Positions 1 to 12,161 of a stretch of DNA of 64,000 bases are shown here, piece after piece. The notes below the pieces were generated by a model. It searched no databases. It worked only from the letters and a program-made list of their open reading frames with translations, and had not been told where the DNA came from. The position numbers and the translations under genes were made by a program. The DNA comes from Undaria pinnatifida (lineage: Eukaryota; Sar; Phaeophyceae; Laminariales; Alariaceae): contig JABAKD010000002.1 in NCBI GenBank assembly GCA_012845835.1, positions 6,019,106 through 6,083,105 on the forward strand. The letters run 5' to 3'. The stretch's first letter is position 1, and each line of letters begins with the position of its first letter.

Positions 1-244
1 CCCTGGCCTTAAGTACCACCAGCCCCTCTCGAACGTCAAGGGCAGATTCGATCGACTGGATAAGCTTGCACCAGTCCACGAACGTCGACGACACCTGCCA
101 TTTTTTTGCGGCAGCATTGGATGTTGGGGCGTGTTGTTGGAATTTTTGTATGCGCGTAAAGATCAAGCCATTGTTGGTGGAAAGGGTGCCATCGTTACTG
201 ACTTAGGAGTCTTCCCACGGTACAGGTGCGGCAAAAGTTGCAGA

Positions 245-405
245 GCTTCTAACACTAGGAGCTAGCTCAACATATCACCCGAAACATTACTTTAGCTTGC
301 CCGATCCGACCAGCACTTCTATGGGCGAGTTCAAAACAATATCCTCGTAAAAAAGTATCAGATTAACCGGTAGATCATCCCTTGGAGAGCTCCACGGGTC
401 AGAAA
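245..405 (+). mobile_element. Family C repeat copy 1
   Basis: AGGAGCTAGCTCAACATATC, ACCCGAAACATTACTT, CTCGTAAAAAAGTATCAGA, CATCCCTTGGAGAGCTCCAC. Shares order and wording with copies at 6700 and 9515. Confidence 0.55.
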
Positions 406-505
406 TGTTTATTCCAACAGTACAGGCCCTAGCTTGGGACAAAGCCTAGGCAACGCGCGAGAGTTGCTCCGTATCTCGCTCAAAATCGGACTTCAGACGT
501 CTGCT

Positions 506-815
506 ACGATAAGGGTGGCACAATTCATCTAAAGCTTTTCAATGAATGACGGGACCCCCTTGACCCAACACCGTCGCCTGGTACACGATAGCGAGGTGGC
601 ACATTTCCGCCAAAACTTTTCTCTGAATGACGGGACCTCTTTGACCCTAAATCGTCGCACATAAGGTTTTCCTTGTGTTACAAAAGACTATTTGTTTTTA
701 GTTAGACCTGTAGGCCATGGATTTATTCGTCGCGGTGCTCTATCATTTTTCTTAGGAGTGGGGTTTGAGTTGAGGAAGATGACAATTTTCTGAAACATGG
801 TGAGTCTCAGGAGCA
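506..815 (+). mobile_element. Two tandem family A fragments
   Basis: At 506-587 a truncated left end (CTACGATAAGGGTGGCAC then AATGAATGACGGGACCCCCT). At 588-815 a second, longer diverged copy (GATAGCGAGGTGGCAC, AATGACGGGACCTCTTTGAC, GTAGGCCATGGATTTATTCG). The two left ends share ATGACGGGACC..TTGACCC. Confidence 0.55.
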
Positions 816-1045
816 AATGGGTCCAACCTCTACAGTATCATGTGTCTTGAATACATTAGGTGCTGACGCATGGTGACCGACAATTGCATAGCAGCGATGC
901 ATATTGTGATACAGAAAAGGACGATTCGTTAATGTCGCGGATATGTGAGGAAGTCACTGGCGCGAGCTCCAACGAAGTGATCCCCCCGCCACAGCCTCGG
1001 TGTCGAGTTTGAATCGACCACCGAAAAACACCGTGGTTGTGGACG

Positions 1046-1291
1046 CACCCTACGAAAGAGATGCACCACGTTTTTTCTGAAGTTCGTCATATTGGGTGCT
1101 TAAAACCTCTCCTAAAATTGATCTGGACAAACATCAAAACTGCTACCGGATGAAAACTCCCATGGGCTAGGTACACAACGAGAATCACGCAAAATAATTG
1201 CCTACTTCTAACGATTTTAGATCAAGGAGCTCCGCCATGCAGACATCATTCCACCCGAAAAGTGCTTCCTATATCGTAGAACGCGTCTGTG
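1046..1291 (-). mobile_element. Family A element, diverged
   Basis: CCTACGAAAGAGATGCACCA at the left, CCCATGGGCTAGGTACACAA in the middle, ATCAAGGAGCTCCGCCATGC and TATCGTAGAACGCGTCTG at the right. Confidence 0.7.
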
Positions 1292-3025
1292 GTGGATGTA
1301 GTCGCTGATGATACACACACTGCCGGCCCTCTTGAACAAGCAAGAGCCCCCCGAGAAAATCGTGTCAACGTCGCCAAACCAAGACGTGGAAATATAGAAA
1401 ACAACAGCCTTTTGGCTGAAGTTTGTGTAGGGCACATCGTTTCTCAAACAAGAACCCCAGCCAAAATCCAACCTCTTGGTCTCATGTCAGAAGACCGATA
1501 TTGTGGGGATGGTGTACGCCCTGCGCTTCGCTCTTTTGTACCCCGCTGTTCACCCCTTCCCTCGACCTCGCCCAGTTATGGACTTCTCGCCTTCTTGATG
1601 CGCAGGAGAGTCCTAGTGGCATCGTGCGACTTTCCCAACTGGGAGCGTAACCGCCGACAGACCTCGGCGTTTTCCGTCTGCATCAATACTTCAATGCAGT
1701 CCTGCAAGAGACGCAATGGGGACGTGCACGTTGTTTTGGTGCCGTGTCACTTGGATACCTGTTTTGAACGCAATGCGTGGTGCTTGTGATGCACGTGCTT
1801 TCGATGCGAACCCCACACCTACAGACTTGGTTGGCAACACGTTCTATTGGAGGGGTATGGAGTCACATCTCTGCTATATCTGTCGGTACATGGAACGCGC
1901 GTCTTTGAGCAACCCCGGTTGGGGTAATCACGCCGCCGCGTGCCACGATACGCGTAGCATACATGGGGTGAATAGCTTCATAAATTGACGGGGATCGTTG
2001 ACCCAAAATCGCCGGAAATGTCATTTTTGTTACTTCAATGTGTTTCCGTTGTGTACCTTGGCCCCTTGGAAATGTTTGTCTTGGGTTCCCCTTTGATTGT
2101 TTTTCAGAATCGTGTTTTTGAGTCGGGTGTATAGAACTGCCCCATTGAGGATGAGTCTCAGTCAAAGTGTGTGCACCACTAGACCGTAAGATGGCTCCCC
2201 CAAGAACGCCACCTGCCAAACCCTGATTTTTCATCGGGGGTGTAAGCGCACCGACTCGGGTCAAGGTCAGTGCCTGGGTCATGTCCCATAAAGCTCCTCG
2301 CTTAGGGAACCTTTGGAAATTTCAATGCACTTTACCGTGAAGAATTAACCACAAACCGCTTCGAGATTTGTTGTCCAGGCACATGGTGCAGGGGGACTTT
2401 TAGCGACAACGTGCACGTTTGATCACGCCGCCGTGCACGTTTGAGCGCGCGGGCACCCTCACCTGCCGAACCCTGATGGCGTCGATGTCGTGAAGGGGCT
2501 TGAGCATCCATTCCTTCAGGGAGCGCCTACCCGACGCGGACCGGGTGCGATCGAAAAGGCCGAAGATGCTGAAACCTTCCTTGCTCCTTCCCTGTCATCA
2601 TGAACGAGTATTGCCACGAACTTCTATTCAAACTTACAACGCCGCCCGACTGCCCAGTGCAGATCACTACATTGGTCGGTGCAAGAATGAAATATACAGT
2701 ACATGTCCGGTTATGAAGGGGTGAAATCATTTGTCGGTGATTTTTAGAATACTGCACGGAACCATAGCGAGTCCTGTAGAGTTTTGGCCATCCACTTCTT
2801 CTTCAGGAAGAACCTACCCGAGGCGATTCGGGTGTGATTACAGGACGCCCCCTGACTCGCTGAACCCCAATCCCTTCCTTTTTGGCTGTCAGCCTAAACA
2901 TCCTCACCAACCTTTTGCGCACAAGCATACGAACTGAATAAAATTTATTAGACCCCGGATTCTCGACAACTTCAGGCACGAACGCCATACGCCCACATTT
3001 CGACCGCCACGATGAAGACAACATA

Positions 3026-3292
3026 CCACGGTATAGGTGCGACATTTTTAGGGGGGGTTATTCGTCCCTTATGGAGCTTTGAACCTTATACTACCGCAGA
3101 CCCAATTAGGAGAAAACAAACGATGCTGCCAGAAGGACCATCGCACGGCCTAGGTACACAACCAAAATATGGTGCATATGTATAAAAAAAGAAATCCTGA
3201 CGAATTTGGGTTAAGGGGCCCCGTCATCCAGAAATACACACACGAAAAGCGTTACAGCAGCACCTCTATCGTAGCATGCGACTGGAGGTGGC
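3026..3292 (-). mobile_element. Family A element
   Basis: CCACGGTATAGGTGCGAC at the left; CACGGCCTAGGTACACAACC, GGGTTAAGGGGCCCCGTCAT; right end GCACCTCTATCGTAGCATGCGAC. Confidence 0.72.
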
Positions 3293-3609
3293 CCTTTTGG
3301 CCCACGTTTTTTTTGGCTGGACTGATACTACGATAGCCCCCCCCCCCGCCAGACCAGCGGTATCGTTTTTCAAAAACGTTCATGGCTTCTCGACACGAGC
3401 AATGATGCTATCTTGACAATTTTCCTTGTTTGCAAAGAACCATCGAACGATTACACGGATGTGGCAAGGGGCACCGTGGTCCAGGAGATACGGCCGGAAG
3501 CTCATCTCACAACCGGCGATATCGTTAGAGAAAAGTTGGGGGGGCTGCCATAGAACGACTCACTGGTTAAACAAGGCTCCTTACCCCAAACGCTTCCGTG
3601 TGCCGTCCC

Positions 3610-3780
3610 GGTTTTGCGCTTATATTTTGTTGTTTTTTTACGTAGGCCGTGTTTTTTTTTTCACAAAAGCACCTTTTGTTTTACTCGAAATCCGTTCTAC
3701 GGTCCAATATGAGGTATAGAGCTCCTCAAGTGACGGGGCTAAGAAAAAACAGTTGCGCACCTCTGCCTACCATTGCACGC
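3610..3780 (+). mobile_element. Family A right-half fragment
   Basis: TTACGTAGGCCGTG, CTCGAAATCCGTTCTACGG, GAGGTATAGAGCTCCTCAAG, AAGAAAAAACAGTTGCGCAC and CTCTGCCTACCATTGCACGC follow the right-half order of full copies. Confidence 0.55.
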
Positions 3781-4430
3781 ATCACAAGCAAAATGAGGTG
3801 ACCAATACTGCACACAGCCTCGGTCTATGTCCCTACGATAGTGATTCGCCGTTTGCTTTAGAGCCTCTCCATTCAAGAGTCATTGCATACCGCAGCAAAA
3901 CCCTGACTTCGATGAACGTTAGACGCCTCCTTCGACGACAATCCCATGCCCTAGGCTCAACAAACCGTACTGGTGAAAGACAGTGGTTTTCCTAACTAGG
4001 TTGAGTGGCTCATTCGTTTCAAAACCCTGTTCAATTCGAAATGGTCACGAACGAAACCGCAACCCCTTGCCGTAGCGCGACTTTTCGGAAGGCTGCAACT
4101 ATCCGGTTCACTCGGAGGCGTTTCGTATCCATTGGCAGTCCGCAGGAACTTTTTTACAGTGAATCAGACCTAGTCATACTTCCTGCGAGTGTGTGCATTT
4201 TGACTGCTAGGATGGTGGAATGAATTGACACTTCCTACCTTGCCGCTGAGAACGTTGGGGTGGAACTCTTCAGCCATGATCCCCAGGCTCCTGGGGCGAA
4301 CACACAGCAACGGTAAGGCATGCGGACAACGTTTCAGATTTTCATCCGCGTTTACTACGTGGAAGGCGTGAGTTTCAGATTTCCACACAGCGAAAACCTA
4401 AGACAACACCTCGTTTGAAATGGCTCAAGA

Positions 4431-4674
4431 GACGTACTACGGTAAAGGTGCATCGTTGTTTTGGGGCTCTTCGCTGGAGGTCAATACTTCACCCAGCTCC
4501 TTATTCTGGGCAAACTGAAAGTGCAACTCAATGACCAAAACCACGCCCACGGCCTAAGTGTGTGAAGAATTTTCCAATTGATGAAAAACAGGAACGACAT
4601 TCCGACATTTTTGGGTCAAGGGGCCCTATCGTTCCGAAAAAGAAAGTGCCAAATTCCTTAGCGTGGCACGCGTC
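4431..4674 (-). mobile_element. Family A element
   Basis: Left end GACGTACTACGGTAAAGGTGC; CACGGCCTAAGTGTG; ATTTTTGGGTCAAGGGGCCC; right end TTAGCGTGGCACGCGTC. Confidence 0.7.
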
Positions 4675-5517
4675 TGAAGCCGTTTTTTCTTGAGTTGGGG
4701 TAATAGGGGAAAGCGACATATACATGTGCATGCACAAGTGCGGTGTACACACGCCGCAATATCGTGGTGTCTATCCGCACCGTGCCAACATCATCGAACT
4801 GTCCGTAATTGGACGCTCTATGTACATGCAATTGATTCCCAAGAAGGCTAACAGCGCTACTCACGGTAACATGATACTAACACGTAAGGGCAGAGACACA
4901 ACCATTTTGTTTAACAACTGTGCTCACGTGTCTTGAGGTCATATTATCCATCCGTATACTGCCCACAACACCGAGTACTTGAATCCTAAGAGAGGGCACG
5001 GCGTTCGTACTGCTTTGAGCCGTTCTACCCGCACACAGGTGGTGCAAGAGGTTGACAATTTTCTCGCAGATGTGTGAATCTATCGGACAGTTCACGATCG
5101 AGATCGTCTATATTGCACATAGTGTGCCGTTGTGTTTGAAATTTGTGCACAGGATTTACGTAGTACATCACTAACCAAAAGACATCCCACGGCAGGGGTT
5201 GCAGTCACAAATCTAAACGTTTATGATCGGCTGAGCTCCTCAAGAGTGGACCTATAGGGGATCGCGATCATTAGGACTAACATAAAAAAAATGATGCGCA
5301 AACAAATGTCTTCGAAAAATCACGTTTCGGGCGAGATATTGAGCTCTTCGTCGTTGGAGCTCAGAACCTTTCCTGCGCCGATAGCGTGGGATGACTCCCC
5401 GGCGAAGTTTCGCTGGATCATTTTTATCGCCCGGTTCCCATCAGATAGAACTAACCTCTACGTGCTGTGTAGATGATATAGACCAAGGACGTTTCCGTCC
5501 TGTAAGACGTAGACCAA

Positions 5518-5793
5518 ATAATCCGTAGAGGGGGGTCGCTTTGGGGGTCTTTGATTTTGCAGTGGCTCGGGGTCACTCGCGCGAGTAAATCCCGTGTTCC
5601 TTGCGGCCTTAAGCTCTCGTGCCGTTGCAATTTTGTGATAAGAAAATCCAAAACCATTCCACGGTAAGCTAGGTTGCCCCCGTAAGATCGCTTGAAGTAT
5701 TCTTAAAAGTCCGTGATATGTACATATTCACTTTTTCGAGCGGTAAAAAACCCGGTAGTAACGTTGGGGACATGCCCCCGCTACCGCAGCCTT
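5518..5793 (+). mobile_element. Family B inverted-repeat element
   Basis: Left TCCGTAGAGGGGGGTCGC, palindrome GGGGTCACTCGCGCGAGTAA at about 5568-5587, then CCTTGCGGCCTTAAGCTCTC; right CATGCCCCCGCTACCGCAGC. The ends are inverted versions of GCTACGGTAGGGGG. Confidence 0.65.
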
Positions 5794-6161
5794 TGTCCAT
5801 AGATCGTCAACAGGGGGCTGATAGGTCCGATTAGTGACACTGCTGCGTGCACACGCACCTCAAGGTCATGACATCTATACGCATGCTGCCCGCCACATCG
5901 AGCTGCCTGACGGAGTTGACCGCCACAGACCCGGACCCCTCGAGGGCAAACACGGTCGTCTGCAGGTGCGCAAGCAGGGCGCCGAGAGCTCGAACCTGTG
6001 CTTGTGGGTTCCAAGGGGACGGACGAACCGCGCTCAAGAGAGTGACCGGCGGTAGGACGGGTGACACGCCCTATGGTAAGGGTAGCATGTTATGGTCTGG
6101 ACAAAAACACAATCTCGACGCATGCTGCGGTAGAGCTGCCCCGTTTTGTTATCTTTGCCAA

Positions 6162-6427
6162 CGCTACGACATAGGGGGGGCACTTTTGGGACGCTTGTTT
6201 GCGGTAGCTCGGGGGGTAACTCGCGCGAGTGACCCCCCTCTTCCTTTTGCTGTCGCCTAGTTTTCGTGCTGGTCGGTTTGCGATACGGATAGGACCGGAA
6301 TGCAACCGTAAAAAGTGCTCCGCCGATCAAAAATCGCCTCAAGCATTTTCTCCAGTGAGGTGCACGGTTTACTCGGGCCAGCGACTAAAACCCGGCAGCG
6401 AAAAGGGGGGTACTTCGGCTACCGCAG
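6162..6427 (+). mobile_element. Family B element
   Basis: GCTACGACATAGGGGGGGCA at the left, GCTCGGGGGGTAACTCGCGC, GAGTGACCCCCCTCTTCC, TAGTTTTCGTGCTGGTCG; right end GGGTACTTCGGCTACCGCAG. Confidence 0.7.
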
Positions 6428-6433
6428 CCTTGG

Positions 6434-6660
6434 TCACTGAGGCTCCTCCATTCCAAGCGCTCTTCTATACTATCTCGCCCAAAAAAAAGGCTGTGAAAGA
6501 AGAATGCAAGCGTTTCCCGATGAACAGTCCCATGGTCCAGGCATACAACGAAACAAATTTGCAAACGAGAACGGAGTTCTGACGATGTTAGGCTTAAAAG
6601 GAGCAGCCCCGAAACTCAAAATTAGTTTGAGCCAAGAAATGGCATACCTTACTACCCCTC
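6434..6660 (-). mobile_element. Family A fragment adjoining family B
   Basis: Starts within the left half (TCACTGAGGCTCCTCCATTC) right after a family B element, then CCATGGTCCAGGCATACAAC, AAATTTGCAAACGAGAACGG and GGCTTAAAAGGAGCAGCCCC. Terminal ends are degraded. Confidence 0.5.
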
Positions 6661-6698
6661 CGGAGTCATCCCACCCTAGGGGTGCAGCAGAAAGGGTC

Positions 6699-6890
6699 TG
6701 AGCTCCTAACGTGAAGATCTCGATATCTCACCATCATCACCCGAAACATGACTTCTTCCAAGGAATTTGTTTGCGCAGCCCCCTTCCAACGTTCGATGCC
6801 CCAGCCCCAGAAAAAGTGTACTCGAAAAAGTATGAAGGCTGACCAACAGGTGGTTCCTCGCTTGAAGAGCTCAATCGGCCAGGTATGCCT
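6699..6890 (+). mobile_element. Family C repeat copy 2
   Basis: GAGCTCCTAACGTGAAGATC, TCACCCGAAACATGACTTCT, ACTCGAAAAAGTATGAAGGC, CTCGCTTGAAGAGCTCAATC, GGCCAGGTA. Confidence 0.55.
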
Positions 6891-7189
6891 TTCTTTGGCT
6901 CCCAATGTGCTACCCCTGCACCCGTGCGATAACTCTATCGTAGCGCGTGTCAGACCTTCAACGGAGTAACTACACAAACTTTTACCATCATCTCTCATTA
7001 AAAGTCCCAACACATCCGCTGCAGGCCATGCGACTGTTTGACACACTAAAATGTGCAATTTATTTCAAACGCTCAAGGCTCTTCGCAAAGGATAGACCTC
7101 CAAAACGCACGTGCCCCGACTGGGGCAGATTTTTGACACCAAATCGGCGTTAAGTGCTGACGCACTGCTCGCCAGGTACACCAAGACAC

Positions 7190-7435
7190 AGTCTACGGTA
7201 GAGGGATCACTTCGGGGACCTCTTGTTTTAACGGTGGCTCCGTGTCACTCGCGTGAGTGGTCCCCCTGTTTCTTTGCGGTCTTGATATTTCGTGCGGCTA
7301 AAATTCGCCATATGAAATCGCAATGTTGTAGTAAGCTAAGCTGCGCCTCAACAAATATCCTAGACCTTTTTTGTCCGTGAGGTACTGCGTCGCTCGTGCC
7401 AGTGGTGAAAACCCCGGCAGTCTTGGCCCCAGCTA
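7190..7435 (+). mobile_element. Family B element, right end degraded
   Basis: TCTACGGTAGAGGGATCACT at the left, GGCTCCGTGTCACTCGCGTG, AGTGGTCCCCCTGTTTCTTT, GCTAAGCTGCGCCTCAAC and GTGGTGAAAACCCCGGCAGT. Confidence 0.62.
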
Positions 7436-8727
7436 AACTTAAAACAACTTCGCAGATCGTTGGAATCATGTTTGTGGATTACGGTACTGTTGGCTAGATC
7501 CCTCCCTCAATTTCACGGCGCTTTCGGATTTTTGTAAGGTTAACGTTCATCATCAACATGTCTAAAACGTCAGCGTTTGGGCGAGGAACAGCACTTCTCC
7601 TCAACCTCCTCCCGCACGTGCACTGATATACCACTGGCACGTAAGGGGCAGAAACGGGAACCCAAACCACAGCCCGGCGCTGCACCTGCACTGATACACC
7701 ACAACGGGCTGAGTGTTCAAGGCTCGCCTTTCGGCAGGTCACGTTTGTCATAACGAAAACGCCACAACCCACCAACACACGCGACCGAGCCTACCAGCGC
7801 CCCTGCTGGCCTCGAGTCGTGCCAAGGGTTGGCTCTAGGGTTAGGCGGAGGGGAGGCGGGTTGGTGTCGGCTTGGGTCTAGCAGACGAACAAGATTATAG
7901 AGCGGGGGGGGGGGGGGGGGTCGTCTTTGGTCTAGTCGACGAGAAACATGGAAGTTGATAAGGTTGGTTGCACGAATGCGGGTGCAGCACCACGGGGCAT
8001 GTTGGGACTCCCCTGATAAACGCTGGGTGCACCCCTATTCCCTGCCGTAATAACTGCAACCTCCACCAGACCACTAGAGCAAGCGTCCTACGTTCCATTG
8101 GACGAGCTATTGGCCGATTAGGGGTACCCAGACGTGGTTCGGGAAACCGCATATATATGTATCACCTGCTGCCGTGCTTGAAAGTCGATGACGGAACCTA
8201 GTCGATTAAATGCTTCCCTCAAAGGATCTCCACCGCCATTGCCGCCCTCCGCCTCTCCCATTCCCCTTTCCCTTTTCGAGTCGCCGCCCCCATCCTCGCC
8301 CGGGACCGGCCGCTGAAGACTGCGAACCTTCGTCAAGGTTTGGTAAAATAAAATATAACACGGCAAATGCAACCACAAAAATATGGTTTTCAAGGGTGTT
8401 TGTTTCCAAAACAACGTGGTTTCAAACACTATGGAAATATTTCATCTCAGTCTTGATTATTTCCAACAAAAAATGGGTTCATATTGTTTACCATTTTCGA
8501 CGCATGCCAGGGTAGAAATCCGAAGCACTACTCGTTCTGGAAATCCTCAACTGCTACGTTCTATGGCAGGGGGGGAGATACATCCTTCTGCACAACACCG
8601 CGTTGGAGCCACTGGTACGGGTGACGCCGTACGCCACGGCAAAAACCTTTTTGAGAGCTTTTGATTGGCGCAGCGTAGCTAACCATTCGACATCTTCTTG
8701 TTATCTGTAACACCAACGGCAGAGCTA

Positions 8728-8868
8728 GGCTGCGGTACCGGGGGTCACGTTTGGGATTCGTCTTTGCAGTGGGTCGGGGTCACTAACGCCAGTGAGCCCC
8801 GTAATCCTTTGCGGCCCTAATCTTACGTGCTATGTTAATTTTTCCGATAGGACCAATGCTACTGTAGG
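8728..8868 (+). mobile_element. Family B left-half fragment
   Basis: GGCTGCGGTACCGGGGGTCA, GGTCGGGGTCACTAACGCCA, GTGAGCCCCGTAATCCTTTG, then directly abutted by the next copy. Confidence 0.58.
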
Positions 8869-9134
8869 GGGTTACGTTGTATAGGGGCATTCGTTTGCGG
8901 TGGCTCGAATTCACTCGCGCGAGTAACCCCCCTTTCTCTTGCCGTCATAGACTTCCGTGCTGCTTTAAATTCCCTGTATGAATCACCGGTGGGATGGCTA
9001 GTTACGCTGCGCCACGCCAAACAACTCCCCTACTAACGCGTTTTGTGATAGGGGTACAGAGTCAAATCGTGCGAGTGGCTCAGACCCGGTAATTTGAACA
9101 AAGGGGGTACTCTCCCTACCGCCTGCCGTAGCCT
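8869..9134 (+). mobile_element. Family B element
   Basis: TGCTACTGTAGGGGGTTACG at the left, GGCTCGAATTCACTCGCGCG, AGTAACCCCCCTTTCTCTTG, TGGCTAGTTACGCTGCGCCA, CTACCGCCTGCCGTAGC at the right. Confidence 0.7.
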
Positions 9135-9509
9135 TGATCGTAGTAATCCGCAACCCAATGTTAACTTACACTGCACCATAAAAACTGTCCAACCTCGTTT
9201 TTGTTCCTACTGTGGCTCAAATATATTATCGAAGACCGGGGGTACCCTATGATAGCCTACCGTGGGTTTGGTCGGCAAGGAGTGTCAAACCTTCAAAAGA
9301 CCAGCGGGGTGGCCATTCGTACGAGTGGCCCCCTTAAGCCATAAGTAAAAGAGATCGAAAACTTGACACCTCCTGCAGTAGCCCCGTGGTCAACTGGGAG
9401 GCTTTGTAACTCGCCCAACAGCCGACTTGGGGATGCGCGGTACGGTGTAGCAGAAGGGGGGCACTCTTGAGCCATCCAACGGCAGGGGGGCAGCATATTC
9501 CAAGAAATT

Positions 9510-9690
9510 TCTGGACTCCTATCATAAGGAGCTAGCTCAATATCTCACTGTCACCCGAGACATGACTTCGAAGACATACGTTCACGCAACCCGACCAAGC
9601 CTCTGTGCCATAATCCTACAACAAAACAAATGCTCGTAAAATTATTAGACTCACCGTTAGTTCTTCACTTGACGCGCTCAACTGGACAGG
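9510..9690 (+). mobile_element. Family C repeat copy 3
   Basis: ATAAGGAGCTAGCTCAATAT, CTCACTGTCACCCGAGACAT, GACTTCGAAGACATACG, TGCTCGTAAAATTATTAGAC, TCACTTGACGCGCTCAACTG, GACAGGTACAT. Confidence 0.55.
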
Positions 9691-11144
9691 TACATTATTA
9701 GTTAGTCCAACATCTGCAACTCCTACCGCGGGATGGCTCTCTTTAACTGGAAATCGTCGAGGTTTCGATATTTTTCCGGCAGTAATTTTCGTTGTTGGCC
9801 TGGATGATTTGATTGTTCGTCGGGTGGTAGTAGTTTACTGTCACACCGGTCAGTTTTGGTGGAGGTGGATAAAATTCCTGAAGGGCTGATTGCTAGAAAA
9901 ACAAGGGTGCACCCTCTACCGTACGCAAGTCGTTCTAGGGTAGGCCCCCCAACATTTCGTTATCGAAATCACTGGTCTTAGAAACCAGCTCCCAGCCGTG
10001 TCTCCTAAAACACAGTTCAGCTTGCCACCCCGACAATATATTTCGATAGTCCTTCAAACAAGAAAACACATAAAAACAGATCTTTCATAGATCGCTTCCT
10101 CGCGTCGAGCCGCCATGCAACGTTCGTTAAAGAATATGGCTGGTTTTGGGAGACGGCGGGTATCGTAGAATCGATCAAGCGTGCGTGTATAGCGCCAGCT
10201 GGCTCGTACCTCACCCCAAGCCGCGTGATCAATACATTGTGCCAAGCTGGCGCACATTGGGAATCGAGAAAAAACCGAAAGCTAACTACTACTTGCGGAT
10301 GAACACCGGTAGGGTAGAAACTCGCGCTGACAATCCCTTAGCCGCTGAATTAAGAGGCCCTAAAACGTTTGCGCCCCCCCCCCCCTGACGTAGCTCTGTG
10401 CCTGGGAAAACCTGTATGCCAAGCCAGAGATGTCGGCCCATGGAGTTGGCACCTTACGAACAGCATCGAAAAATGCACGCTGGAGCCAGATATACTATTA
10501 ATTGATAGCTCATCAGATGGCAAACCCCACGGACTATTGAATATGTTAGGGCTTAAAAGGGAAAAAAAACTGGCATATCGTAGCGTGGCTCATTTCTTCC
10601 TATAGTTATTGATTGCCGTTCAAATGTCTCCAGGCGAGAGGTTCACCTGAAGGTTGGCGCAGATGCCTCGTACAGCATGCTGATAGTCCCAGCACGTCCG
10701 TTTCACCAGCCTAACGTGAATTTGTTTGCAAAATTACACCACCGGAGGCGTTCGGGGGTCGCCATCAGTACACACATGATGAACAAGTTGAAACGAGGGC
10801 CCAATCGTCAAACCCAGCGCCAAGGTTGTGTGCAGGATGATTTGAACGTCGTGCCGTCAGGTTTGCACCAAGTGCAGACATCAAGAGTACACGGAATACA
10901 GGGGAAGGGGGAGGGCGGGGTTGCAGAACGGAAGAGATGATTATGTGATACAAAGCGAGCATTGGGTAGGAGCTGCACCTTTGAGCCCGAAGGAAGAGTT
11001 GATACCGACAGAAATCCCTAGCTGAGGAGCTACTCGTACCGATCGTACTTGGATCCGAAAAGTAGTCTACACGATTTCCAATTTTACGTTGTCCACCTGA
11101 CGATGTGGAGCGCATGCAGATCAACGACGGCCCCGATATCTCTG

Positions 11145-11400
11145 TCACGCGTGCTACGGTAGAGGGGCGCTATTTTTGCTTGTGGGGTTTCTCACTTGAG
11201 GGGCTCCGAATCTCGCACAAAACCTGATGACAAGGGAGCTGAAAGAGCAAGTACGTTTTGAACACCCAAATGGCCGACGAATAACCACAACTAGTTTGCG
11301 AAACAAGAATGACCTTCCAAGGGTTGTGGCTCAAGGAGCTCCACCATTCCAAGAAAATGTGCCAACCCCCCAAAGTGCTACCTTTGTTGTGGCGCGCGTC
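11145..11400 (-). mobile_element. Family A element
   Basis: TCACGCGTGCTACGGTAGAG at the left, TCTCACTTGAGGGGCTCCG, TTTGCGAAACAAGAATGACC, CTCAAGGAGCTCCACCATTC, and TTGTGGCGCGCGTC at the right. Confidence 0.75.
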
Positions 11401-11926
11401 TCATACATATTTCAAGGGGAAAAGGAAGCAAAACCGATGCAAAACCGAAAAGAAAAGCTTAGCGTATGCGCCGAATCCAACTCCGTTTCAAGTCCGGCCT
11501 AGCACGTTGGTGTGTTCTATAGCATGCAAATCCAGCCCAACGTGTGTGTGTCGGGATTGGCTTCTAAAGTTTTTTCTAGAAATGAAGCTCCCGAGGCGAG
11601 GAGCCTCGTATACGTTAGACGCTACCCGCTACCGTAGTGCGCGTCCATTATTGTGCTTAACCTCTCTTTGTCAATACAAAAAGGCGTGATTGTGCTCAGG
11701 GCCTCGCAACGTGTTGTCTATGATGATGGGGGGGTACTGATTCGTTGCTTGCCTTGGTTATTTGGCGATTGACCACGCCTCCCTTTCGAGACGGATCACC
11801 GAATGATGTGGGGGGAGGCTCATTTAGCATGACGAGAGGCACTTCAAAGTCCAAAAAGCAAGGTACATACAACGCGATGGCTTCCCGTTCTGGTAGTGGT
11901 AATGGCACTTTTCTTGTGCCACCAAT

Positions 11927-12161
11927 GCTACGGTAGGCTAGCGCTTTTGGGGCCTTCATTTGCGGTGGGGCTTGGGATCACTCGCGCGAGTGACTCCCCT
12001 TTTTCTTCGCACTCTCACGCTTTCGCGCTATTTTAAGACCGTTACAATAAACCCGCAATGCAATGGTTGACTACGCTGCGTTCAAAGAATAACCTTAAGT
12101 GCTATTGTTAGTGAAGCACGGAGTCTCTCGTTCGAAAGGGGCGTATCCCCCCCATCGTAGC
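11927..12161 (+). mobile_element. Family B element
   Basis: GCTACGGTAGGCTAGCGCTT at the left, GGGATCACTCGCGCGAGTGA, CTCCCCTTTTTCTTCGCACT, GTTGACTACGCTGCGTTC, CCCCCCATCGTAGC at the right. Confidence 0.7.
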
